DNA of 64,000 nt. It comes from Actinomyces israelii DSM 43320. GTDB taxonomy: Bacteria > Actinomycetota > Actinomycetes > Actinomycetales > Actinomycetaceae. Numbering within the stretch: the stretch's first letter is position 1; each line of letters opens with the position of its first letter. Shown here in pieces: positions 9,782-16,742 of the stretch. The position numbers were made by a program, and so were the translations under genes. The stretch spans positions 30,590-94,589 of the forward strand of contig NZ_JONS01000016.1 in assembly GCF_000711965.1 (NCBI RefSeq). The letters are read 5' to 3'. The notes under the pieces are model-generated. The model had not been told where the DNA came from. It worked only from the letters and a program-made list of their open reading frames with translations, and ran no database searches.

Positions 9782-10474
9782 ATGGGAAAAAGAATCAGAG
9801 TTCTCATCGTTGACGACCAGCTGCTGCTGCGTCGCTCGCTCACCACCATACTGGAGAGCAGCGGAGGCATCGAGGTAGTTGGCGAGTCCGGTTGCGGAGC
9901 GGATGCGATCAAGGATGCCCTCCGGCTCAAGCCCGATGTCATACTGATGGATATCCGCATGCCGGGTGAGATCGATGGGGTGGAGGCCACTAGAAGAATC
10001 CACTTGCACCCCTCTGTCACAGGGACGAAGGTGTGCATGCTCACGGTCTTCAGCGAAGACCAAAAGGTTGTCCAGGCTCTACGCAATGGTGCGGTGGGGT
10101 ACATAACTAAAGATGCACCACCGGAAGAGGTCATCAATGCAGTGCGCTCCTTACACCTGGGACACTCGGTCCTCCCTTCAGAGGCACTATCCCTGGCGTT
10201 AGCACAGTCTCCCTCCATCCATGCCCCGACAAGCATCGAAGAAGAACTGACCCCTCGCCAGGCCGAGGTCCTGGCGCTCATCGCCACCGGAATGTCCAAC
10301 GCGGAGATCGAAGCCACCCTGCATATCACGCACTCCACACTGAAATCTCATGTCGCAGCACTACTGAAGAACCTTGAAGCCCGCGACAGGGCGCAACTGG
10401 TAGTGGCCGCCTACGAAGGCGGCCTGGTCCAACCACGACGTTCTCAAACGAACATCAGGAAGAACCGACCATAA
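9782..10474 (+). CDS. LuxR/NarL-type response regulator
   Basis: A 230-residue two-domain regulator. The receiver domain (about 4-120) has the acidic pair DD at 11-12, phospho-acceptor Asp57 in VILMDIRMPG, and the KDAPPEEV loop with the conserved Lys. The C-terminal LuxR helix-turn-helix runs from LTPRQAEVLALIATGMSNAEIEATL through STLKSHVAALLKNL (about 165-225). The start is ATG 9782; a longer frame from 9734 would lie within the kinase gene. It follows the kinase closely and is convergent with the fused lasso B gene (16-base gap), so kinase and regulator form a cotranscribed pair facing the biosynthetic genes. Two-component genes of this type accompany class I lasso clusters in Streptomyces. 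Confidence 0.92.
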   Translation: MGKRIRVLIVDDQLLLRRSLTTILESSGGIEVVGESGCGADAIKDALRLKPDVILMDIRMPGEIDGVEATRRIHLHPSVTGTKVCMLTVFSEDQKVVQALRNGAVGYITKDAPPEEVINAVRSLHLGHSVLPSEALSLALAQSPSIHAPTSIEEELTPRQAEVLALIATGMSNAEIEATLHITHSTLKSHVAALLKNLEARDRAQLVVAAYEGGLVQPRRSQTNIRKNRP

Positions 10475-10490
10475 CCCCATGGCAGAAGAC

Positions 10491-11207
10491 CTAGGCTCCC
10501 GTCCCCTTACCCATCCCGTATCTCTCCGCATCATGGCGATGTGGCCTCACGGAGAGTACAGTGACAAACGAGGACAATGATCCAGGCTCCCCAACCGGAC
10601 AGCCATCGACCTCAATCCATGCATGAGCGGCGAATGGCGAGGTGCGGAACCCGCTGCACCAGTCAGGGGACGTTCCCTGACACCGACAATAGATGAAGGC
10701 CGACACGGAGCGGAGCAGACACCCCATCCCCGAACATCTCGCACTGACAGCACAAACTGCGTACCTGGCCCTTCCAGCCTGCACCGCGTCCGCTGGGTCA
10801 CTCTTTCTCCCGACCCATTCAAGAAAGTTACAGATCCTTCGCGGGCTCATACGAGCAACCAACGACCCCGCGCCTACAGCGAATAGCGCCCTCGCTCTCT
10901 CCGAAAGAGTAATTCTCACCGACGCCTCAGGCCCGACCGGGATGGCCACATCAATCACCCTCGACAAAAAACTCGCCTCTGACATCTGTGCGACTACAGA
11001 GTCGATATCATTAAGAACCTCCCCCTCGTCAACCTCCATGCTGACAGATATTCTCTTAGCTGTCTCCTCCTTCGACAGTCCAGACAACAACCTCTCCAGG
11101 ACAGAGGACGCAGTGCGGTTCAAGCGGAAATAAACCCCTCTATTCGAATCCAAAACGATTGCCCCATCGTCCACGTGACTGAGAATAATACCTTCACCAA
11201 GTCGCAC
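10491..11207 (-). CDS. Lasso peptide B protein: fused RRE (PqqD-like) and leader peptidase
   Basis: A 238-residue fusion. Residues about 1-85 are a PqqD-like RiPP recognition element (GEGIILSHVDDGAIVLDSN, VYFRLN, then a helical part) that should bind the precursor leader. Residues about 100-238 are the transglutaminase-like lasso leader peptidase: Cys163 in MGCLLRS, His195 in PFAAHAWIEV and Asp201 in VDGCPVGE make the Cys-His-Asp triad. It would cut the leader and hand the core to the cyclase. The GTG start at 11207 is one base from the cyclase stop, so the two are coupled. Actinobacterial clusters often carry the two domains as separate B1 and B2 proteins, so the fusion is notable. Confidence 0.9.
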   Translation of the reverse strand: MRLGEGIILSHVDDGAIVLDSNRGVYFRLNRTASSVLERLLSGLSKEETAKRISVSMEVDEGEVLNDIDSVVAQMSEASFLSRVIDVAIPVGPEASVRITLSERARALFAVGAGSLVARMSPRRICNFLEWVGRKSDPADAVQAGRARYAVCAVSARCSGMGCLLRSVSAFIYCRCQGTSPDWCSGFRTSPFAAHAWIEVDGCPVGEPGSLSSFVTVLSVRPHRHDAERYGMGKGTGA

Positions 11208-11208
11208 C

Positions 11209-12996
11209 TCACACCCCCAGATGCCGAGAACCCATGTTACGTAACCATCTTTCTACCTCAAGTGTGGATTGAATAGCATGGAGCTCAGCAGTATCGTTGA
11301 CACCCGACAGCACCGCGCGCCTCAGCTTATCCGCATCAACAATACCGAGGTCCATCAGGTAACACTCGTCAAAATAACTGCGCAAACTCTCTCGATTCGC
11401 CTCCATCGCCCTATACAGCTCCATGCTGTAGTCGCCTTTGCTCCTTCGCGCAAACGCGGATGAAGGTACCATCCCCCTCATGGAGTCCTTGAGCAAAGAC
11501 TTACCTCTGCCGGCCTCGGTCCGGTCGCCCACATCGAGCATCAGGGACGCCAGCACCACTTCACAGTCCAGAAATGGCGACTGCCATTCGACCACATCGC
11601 GTCCAAATCTGCTTGATATTTGATCTAACAACTCAGCCTCGTATGAGAGTGAAGCGAGAGCCTGATGCCGAGCCTGATCAGGCGAAAGCGGCTGTATCTC
11701 CTGATCGTAAAGAAGATGGACTGCCTCCCCAACGGCCTGGAGAGCATCACGGTGAACCCAGTCAGGAATTTCCATCGCGTTCCCCCAGGAAAGATCAACG
11801 GCAGATCTCCCTCCGCTAAACGTCCAGGACTCAAGAAGGTCTGAATGAAATGGCGTGGCGCTCCGGGCCTCAGAATACAGGTCGACAAGCTTTACTCTAT
11901 TTCTCTTAGCAGCACGCCTTAAAGTCAACAGGGAACTGAAACCATATCTCTGATAGTGCGACCACAGCTGGGCCGGCATAGAGGTGAACAGCTCATCTCC
12001 ACCAAAACCGGTGAAGTGACTCGTCACACCGTTATCTGTACTGGATTTCGCAACGGCCCGCAGATACATGCGTCCCGCACCCCAGAGGAAGGGGCCCCCA
12101 GTCTCTGGCTCCTCAACCTCTACATCTGAGCGAAAGAAAATATTCGCGATCTCATTGCCGATGAGACGAGGCTTAATGGCGATGTCGCTTAGAACCCGGG
12201 AGGCCCACACATGGTCCTCGTTGCTCGGATCAGATGCAACATAATGATAGGCATCGATATTACACGCGCAGTGATGCAGCATATATACAACCGCTGTTGA
12301 ATCGAGACCCCCGGAACAATCGACTCCCACGCGATCATCGCTCCCTACCAAGGTGGAAACGACGGCCGGAAGCAGGCTCGACAAGTCGTGCACCACCTGA
12401 TCGCGATCGGCGTACGCCTCAGGGAGGCGCCAAACCCGCGTTACTTTAACACCGCTACCCCGAATTTCCAGCCTCTCTCCGACCGATACTCTATTCACTC
12501 CGTTCCCGATGGTGGTTCTATTGAATGGCCAGGGAGCGCCCAGAGGCGTCACACTAAGTGCCAGTGAAACAGTATTCAGATCCGAGGTGCCACACCCCTG
12601 AACGAGACGACCAAGATCAGTTGACGCGATCCTCCCCCGCCCACGCACACTCCAGAACATGGGATCCCTGGTCAAGAAAGGCTGATGGCAGTAGATCACT
12701 TTTTCATGATGTGTAACAGCGACCCAACGACCACCGATCTCACAGACCTCTCGACTGAAGACCTCGATATCGGCCGCGGAGCGGAACAACGTCTTGATGC
12801 GCTCCCGCACACCATAATCCCCGAAAACGACTAGCATCCCAATCCGCTCATCTGCAACTGAGTAGTCGCTCGCTTGACTAAAAGCAGTCACGCACGGGCG
12901 TCCCGAGCTGTAACGAGACAACGCGATGAATCCATCAGGAATACATGGGTCACTGCTATCGCCATCCTCCAGGATCAGGATACCGTACCGTGCCAC
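11209..12996 (-). CDS. Lasso peptide macrolactam synthetase (asparagine synthetase-like C protein)
   Basis: A 595-residue AsnB homologue. It has an N-terminal glutaminase-like domain without the catalytic Cys at position 2, and a synthetase domain with the PP-loop VGVDCSGGLDSTAVV (SGGLDS about 228-233) and FGGDELF downstream. Lasso cyclases use ATP to adenylate the ring Asp/Glu side chain, which the core N-terminus then attacks to close the macrolactam. I chose GTG 12996 because TAGGAG lies 6-8 bases upstream; a TTG one codon earlier is possible. The precursor gene is directly upstream, separated by a strong stem-loop, and the B gene directly downstream. A+T content is higher than in the flanking polysaccharide genes. 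Confidence 0.93.
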   Translation of the reverse strand: MARYGILILEDGDSSDPCIPDGFIALSRYSSGRPCVTAFSQASDYSVADERIGMLVVFGDYGVRERIKTLFRSAADIEVFSREVCEIGGRWVAVTHHEKVIYCHQPFLTRDPMFWSVRGRGRIASTDLGRLVQGCGTSDLNTVSLALSVTPLGAPWPFNRTTIGNGVNRVSVGERLEIRGSGVKVTRVWRLPEAYADRDQVVHDLSSLLPAVVSTLVGSDDRVGVDCSGGLDSTAVVYMLHHCACNIDAYHYVASDPSNEDHVWASRVLSDIAIKPRLIGNEIANIFFRSDVEVEEPETGGPFLWGAGRMYLRAVAKSSTDNGVTSHFTGFGGDELFTSMPAQLWSHYQRYGFSSLLTLRRAAKRNRVKLVDLYSEARSATPFHSDLLESWTFSGGRSAVDLSWGNAMEIPDWVHRDALQAVGEAVHLLYDQEIQPLSPDQARHQALASLSYEAELLDQISSRFGRDVVEWQSPFLDCEVVLASLMLDVGDRTEAGRGKSLLKDSMRGMVPSSAFARRSKGDYSMELYRAMEANRESLRSYFDECYLMDLGIVDADKLRRAVLSGVNDTAELHAIQSTLEVERWLRNMGSRHLGV

Positions 12997-13017
12997 CAAT
13001 CTCTCCTAGCCTCCGCT

Positions 13018-13060
13018 CGGTGGGGGTGCGCATATGACTACATCATACGCACCCCCACCG
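13018..13060 (-). terminator. Strong stem-loop between lasso precursor and cyclase
   Basis: Two 13-base arms, 13018-13030 and 13048-13060, pair perfectly around a 17-base loop, starting 23 bases after the precursor stop and ending 10 bases before the cyclase ribosome-binding site. No T-run follows on the minus strand, so it looks like an attenuator or 3' stabiliser that keeps the precursor transcript abundant and enzyme expression lower, as seen in other lasso clusters, rather than a full terminator. Confidence 0.75.
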
Positions 13061-13083
13061 AACACTATCAGGTTCTCCTCATG

Positions 13084-13212
13084 TCAGATGCAGATGGGAA
13101 CGAGTCCGCAGCCGAGAAAATCCCGACAATCCCCCCACCACAGGCACCGAGTGACGTCGGAGAAGTCTCCGAGCACCACCATCCTAGGCGCCGTGTATGA
13201 AATGTGTGACAA
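13084..13212 (-). CDS. Class I lasso peptide precursor (42 aa)
   Basis: A 42-codon gene read from TTG at 13212, seven bases after a near-perfect AAGGAGGT ribosome-binding site (13227-13220). The leader (residues 1-22) has SYTAP, which is the YxxP recognition motif (Tyr6, Pro9), and ends in DVTR, placing Thr at position -2. The core (23-42) has ring segment CLWWGDCRD and tail FLGCGLVPICI. Cys1, Asp9, and Cys7, Cys13, Cys19 match class I lasso peptides such as siamycin and sviceucin: a Cys1-Asp9 macrolactam with two disulfides, expected 1-13 and 7-19. The spacing CxWxGDCxDFLGCG is very like sviceucin as I remember it, with different residues at positions 2, 4, 8, 15-17 and 20. An in-frame ATG at 13182 would remove the YxxP motif. 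Cyclase, B protein and exporter are adjacent. Confidence 0.94.
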   Translation of the reverse strand: MSHISYTAPRMVVLGDFSDVTRCLWWGDCRDFLGCGLVPICI

Positions 13213-13244
13213 CGCTCTCACCTCCTTCCCAGGACAGGAACACC

Positions 13245-13267
13245 GCTGATCATCTGCTCAGATCAGC
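13245..13267 (-). promoter_or_regulatory. Dyad upstream of lasso precursor
   Basis: GCTGATC (13245-13251) and GATCAGC (13261-13267) form a perfect 7-base inverted repeat with a 9-base centre; a second overlapping dyad, CTGCT/AGCAG, shares the right half. It lies about 35 bases upstream of the precursor start and is a candidate operator for the adjacent response regulator. No clear -35/-10 pair was found beside it. Confidence 0.4.
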
Positions 13268-13316
13268 AGAAGAATGACCGACGAGGTCCTCTCCCCCTTT
13301 CTTGAACCCCGCCCGC

Positions 13317-14000
13317 TCATGAATCACCATAGACGAAACGCCCGACGCCGGCACACCCGATACCCATGATCCAGGATGTAAGCACAGCGACAGAAGAAGC
13401 CTCATAGGAGAGATCACTCTTCAGGAACAGATCCGCACTAACCTGCGACGGCAGCCACTCGACCCAGTCCGTCAACGGCATTAACACCGGGGGAGCCACC
13501 ACCAGCAACACCAGACTTACACTGAGTGTCGGCACAACGGCTCTTACCAGGAACGCCAGCAGCGCCGGAAGCATGCCCATAACTGCAAGATGGATGCTGC
13601 TATAGCACACAATACGTACAGCCTCCCCGCTGACCTTTTCCAGGATTACGGCAGAGGCAGCCGACATTGAGGCCAGCCCCAGCAGAAAAAGCACCACCGA
13701 GAATAGCGCAATTTTGGCCGTCACCAGGATCGATCGTTGCGGTACCGCAGAAATAGTGGTATATATCTGCCCTCCTTGGTACTCCTGACCACTGAGAACA
13801 GTCCCGAGCACAACAAAGCCGATCGCGATATAGTCAGGAATCGTTTTCAGAATATCCAGGTCTACCATCCGCCCCTGATCTCCAAACCGAGACTCGAACA
13901 CCAGCGAGACTGTTACAGAAAATACGACAGTACACACGAAGACCGCCCATGTCACCGGCACGGAGACGATCTTCTTGAACTCGGAAGCTACAGTACTCAT
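13317..14000 (-). CDS. ABC-2 type permease subunit (lasso exporter/immunity)
   Basis: A 227-residue integral membrane protein with about six hydrophobic segments. N-terminal MSTVASEFKKIVSVPVTW and the SGQEYQGGQIYTTISAVPQR loop are characteristic of ABC-2 permeases of the bacteriocin/lantibiotic immunity kind. ATG 14000 overlaps the stop of the preceding permease (ATGA); a longer frame from 14069 lies inside that gene and was rejected. It is last of three coupled transporter genes and is followed after about 105 bases by the lasso precursor on the same strand. Expected to form a heterodimer with the other permease to export the lasso peptide or expel it from the membrane (inferred). Confidence 0.85.
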   Translation of the reverse strand: MSTVASEFKKIVSVPVTWAVFVCTVVFSVTVSLVFESRFGDQGRMVDLDILKTIPDYIAIGFVVLGTVLSGQEYQGGQIYTTISAVPQRSILVTAKIALFSVVLFLLGLASMSAASAVILEKVSGEAVRIVCYSSIHLAVMGMLPALLAFLVRAVVPTLSVSLVLLVVAPPVLMPLTDWVEWLPSQVSADLFLKSDLSYEASSVAVLTSWIMGIGCAGVGRFVYGDS

Positions 14001-14776
14001 GACTGCGCATCCCTCGTCACCCAACTCACGACAATAATCACTACCGCCAGTAGAGCCCATGCCGCACATAAATAGAAACCGGTTGCCGCGTCCACGGCGT
14101 TCGTTACAGGAGACTCCACCAAGAACGTACTGAGCGCCGCCGTGTCCGGTAGATACCTAGCCGAATCGGTAACCAGCGAGAGAAGACGACTGAATGAGAG
14201 GACCGTGCTGTTCGCGAGAAGAACAGCTAACGGCAGCACACCACTCCGGGTCACCGCCGTGAAGGCGCAGGAAATCAATGCCATCATCACCCAGAACACT
14301 GACACTCCAGCGACGCGCCGCCAGCATGTCCCATCCAGTGGGCTAGCGTACTCTCCGAGTATGCGCCGTGACGTAATAATCGTTACTGCCGTCGCCACAA
14401 CGGAAGTCACAATCACCCACATGCACAGCACGACGATCTTCGAAGTCACTGCTCGAAATCGCCGAGGCACTGCAACCATGGTAGTCGTCAATTGCCTCGA
14501 TCGCCCGACTTTCTGAGCATTTCTTGCGTACTCGCTCGACATGATAATCACGCCGATCACCACCACACCGATAGTGCCAAAAATCAGATGCCCGAATCCT
14601 GCATCGACGGTAGACGTGCTCAGCAGCCCTCTTTGCCCCCCGGTACTGAGAGCACGATGCGCCGCGCGCGCACTGAGCGCGGCCAGACCAACAGGAACCA
14701 GAATGCAGCTCACGGTTGCCACCCAGATCGACGTCAGAGTGCACAACTTCTTTAGCTCAGCCCCTACCAGCATCAT
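13997..14776 (-). CDS. ABC-2 type permease subunit (lasso exporter/immunity)
   Basis: A 259-residue polytopic membrane protein. After a short cytoplasmic start (MMLVGAELKKLCTLTSIW) it has about six hydrophobic stretches, and MSSEYARNAQ followed by TTTMVAVPRR matches the conserved cytoplasmic loop of ABC-2 permeases, which also occurs in its partner. The ATG at 14776 overlaps the ATPase stop by ATGA and its own stop overlaps the next permease by ATGA, so the three genes are translated as one unit. The low overall similarity to the second permease suggests a fixed heterodimer. Confidence 0.85.
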   Translation of the reverse strand: MMLVGAELKKLCTLTSIWVATVSCILVPVGLAALSARAAHRALSTGGQRGLLSTSTVDAGFGHLIFGTIGVVVIGVIIMSSEYARNAQKVGRSRQLTTTMVAVPRRFRAVTSKIVVLCMWVIVTSVVATAVTIITSRRILGEYASPLDGTCWRRVAGVSVFWVMMALISCAFTAVTRSGVLPLAVLLANSTVLSFSRLLSLVTDSARYLPDTAALSTFLVESPVTNAVDAATGFYLCAAWALLAVVIIVVSWVTRDAQS

Positions 14777-15480
14777 ACTGAAGCACCGCTCTTCGTGTAG
14801 GCGAAGAAGGCGGACTCCAGATCGGAGTACCCCCTGGTGATATCTGCAAGTGCTCCAGCCGCGGTGATGCGGCCCTGCGATATGACCACGATATCATCTG
14901 CAATCTCAGCCAGCTCAGACATCAGGTGACTCGAGAGCAAAACTGTTCCACCCATATCGACATGCTCTCTCAGCAAACCCCTCATCCAGCGCACCCCCTC
15001 GGGATCCAACCCATTCACGGGCTCATCCAGGACGAGGTACTCAGGACTGCCCAACAAGGCAGTGGCAAGTCCTAGGCGCTGCCCCATTCCCAACGAGTAT
15101 GTTCCGATGCGCTGATTCTCCGCGCCGCTCAGCCCCACCTGCTCAAGAACCTCAGGCACTCGCCTAACGGGTATCTTATTGCTGGTCGCGACCCAACTAA
15201 GATGAGCTCGAGCCGAGCGCATCGGGTGGGCACCAGGACCGTCCAGCATCGAACCCACGATGCGCAACGGGTACCGATACGCCCGATAATTCATCCCACC
15301 GATGCTCGTTGTCCCGGAGCTAGGCCTATCCAGCCCCAGTAGGATACGCAACGTCGAGGACTTCCCTGAGCCGTTGGGACCCACGAAGCCCGTCACCCTG
15401 CCCGACGCCGCCGTGAAGGACACGTGATGAAGGACAGTCCGCCTCCCATGTCTTTTCACGACGTCATTGATCACAACCAT
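14773..15480 (-). CDS. ABC transporter ATPase (BcrA/LanF-like, lasso exporter)
   Basis: A 235-residue nucleotide-binding subunit with Walker A GPNGSGKSST, signature YSLGMGQRLGLA, Walker B EYLVLDEPVNGLDP and switch His in LLSSHLMSEL. Length and motifs fit the ABC-2 family of drug and bacteriocin resistance ATPases rather than a fused exporter such as McjD. The start is taken as ATG 15480, where MVVINDVVKRHGRR aligns with the family; an ATG at 15516 would add 12 residues and neither has a strong ribosome-binding site. It is the first gene of the transporter operon. As lasso neighbours these proteins normally provide export and self-immunity. Confidence 0.88.
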   Translation of the reverse strand: MVVINDVVKRHGRRTVLHHVSFTAASGRVTGFVGPNGSGKSSTLRILLGLDRPSSGTTSIGGMNYRAYRYPLRIVGSMLDGPGAHPMRSARAHLSWVATSNKIPVRRVPEVLEQVGLSGAENQRIGTYSLGMGQRLGLATALLGSPEYLVLDEPVNGLDPEGVRWMRGLLREHVDMGGTVLLSSHLMSELAEIADDIVVISQGRITAAGALADITRGYSDLESAFFAYTKSGASV

Positions 15481-15614
15481 GATCACAGTCTCGCAAACAA
15501 CATGGCAGGTGTACATCGGACGTCAGGATGATTCACTTCGACGCATGGGCCTACGGGCCCACGGGTGGAGCCCGTCAATGTGCCTTGTCAGCAGACTATT
15601 GGCGAGCCCAAGAC

Positions 15615-16310
15615 GGAGATGCCCGGGTCGGTGGGGAAGGTGCGGGCGCCAGCCACGGCGTTGGCGTCCGCCCGCCGTGAGGGCGAGGCCCCGGCCTCAT
15701 GGCGGGCGGCGATCTGCGCCACCAGCTCCCTGGTCTCCTGGCCGCTGGGGCGGGCCTGGGCGTCGACCGGGTCGGTGAAGAAAGACCTGTCGGATGCCGA
15801 ATCGGGTGGGGTTCAGCCGCAGGGTGCGGCGCATGCGGTGGGCCGGCGCCGAGTCGAGGCCCGACAGGACCTCCACGGCGCGGCGCGGAGCCCGGAATCC
15901 GGCCACCGCCTCGAAGCGGGTGAGGGCCAGGACCGTCTCGGGCTTGTGGCTGGCGTCCCTGTGGCTGCGCTCGGGGTCCTCCAGGGCCGGGCCGGCCTCG
16001 TTCTCGCGGGCGTATCCGTCGGCGGCCTGATCCAGGCCGGGGTGTACCTGGGGGGACAGCGTCCGCTGGGGGGCGATGATCGTGAGCAGGTAGGGCAGCC
16101 GGGCGCCGAAGCGCCGCACGACGTCCTCGCCCAGGAGGCGCTGGGGGGGGACCGGAGTCGATGAGTGCGGCCGGGCTTGCGCCGTCGGCCAGGCGGGTGC
16201 GCCCCGCCGGGTGGGTGCTGTACCGGGCCTCGGCCCAGGGATCGTCGTCGGGCTGGCTCCTCAGCAGCTCGGGGGTCGCCGTGCTCGACCCCCAGTCATG
16301 GCGCTGGCGG
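15615..16310 (-). pseudogene. Decayed second copy of manA
   Basis: The minus strand here encodes long stretches matching the intact ManA, for example [47 protein letters not shown] and QVHPGLDQA, at roughly four-fifths identity by eye. The reading frame breaks at least twice: at an eight-G run (16143-16150) after the ALIDSGP segment, and again near 15780 after RQVF. The C-terminal third is absent. No start-to-stop frame survives, so it is a truncated, frameshifted remnant. It has the same orientation relative to the rmlA fragment beside it as manA has to rmlA at 6599-8821. Confidence 0.85.
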
Positions 16311-16466
16311 GCGGGCCCAGGGGATTCCAAGGGATTCCATAGGCGCACACCGCACAGCCCGCAGCCCCTCCAGGAGCGCAGGAAGGGGTCACAGCTGGGT
16401 ACAGGTGGGCATGGCCGAGGCGGCGAGAAGGTGCCCGCATGGGTATTCATAGGACCATAGGACACA

Positions 16467-16586
16467 GAGGCCGCCTGGCGCATGGGCTTCATCGCCGACG
16501 ACGGCCTGTGTGCCCGGGCCGAGCCGCTGGCCAAGTCCGGCTACGGGACCTACCTGCTGGGGCTGCTGGACCGCGGACGGGGGTGA
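16467..16586 (+). pseudogene. 3' fragment of a second rmlA
   Basis: Reads [18 protein letters not shown], then [17 protein letters not shown], closely matching the last 40 or so residues of the intact RmlA, and ends in an in-frame TGA. The first three quarters of the gene are missing. Together with the manA remnant it shows that a second manA-rmlA pair once stood here and was reduced by deletion. Confidence 0.85.
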
Positions 16587-16742
16587 CCGGGCCGCCCGAG
16601 CAGGCCGTCCCGGCCGGGGCGCCGACGGGCCGTGTACGGCCGCGGGTGACACCCCCCACTTTCTGTTCACTTTCCTCGATTCATTATCTACATTTGAACG
16701 CACCCGAATCGGAACGAAAGATGAACGGACACGGTGACGCCC

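Noticed and set aside
13150..13182. ATG 13182 as the start of the lasso precursor
   Set aside because: It would remove the YxxP recognition motif and has no ribosome-binding site; TTG 13212 has both.
12874..13200. Plus-strand ORF across the lasso precursor
   Set aside because: It runs antisense to both the precursor and cyclase, has no motif and its sequence is determined by the opposite strand.
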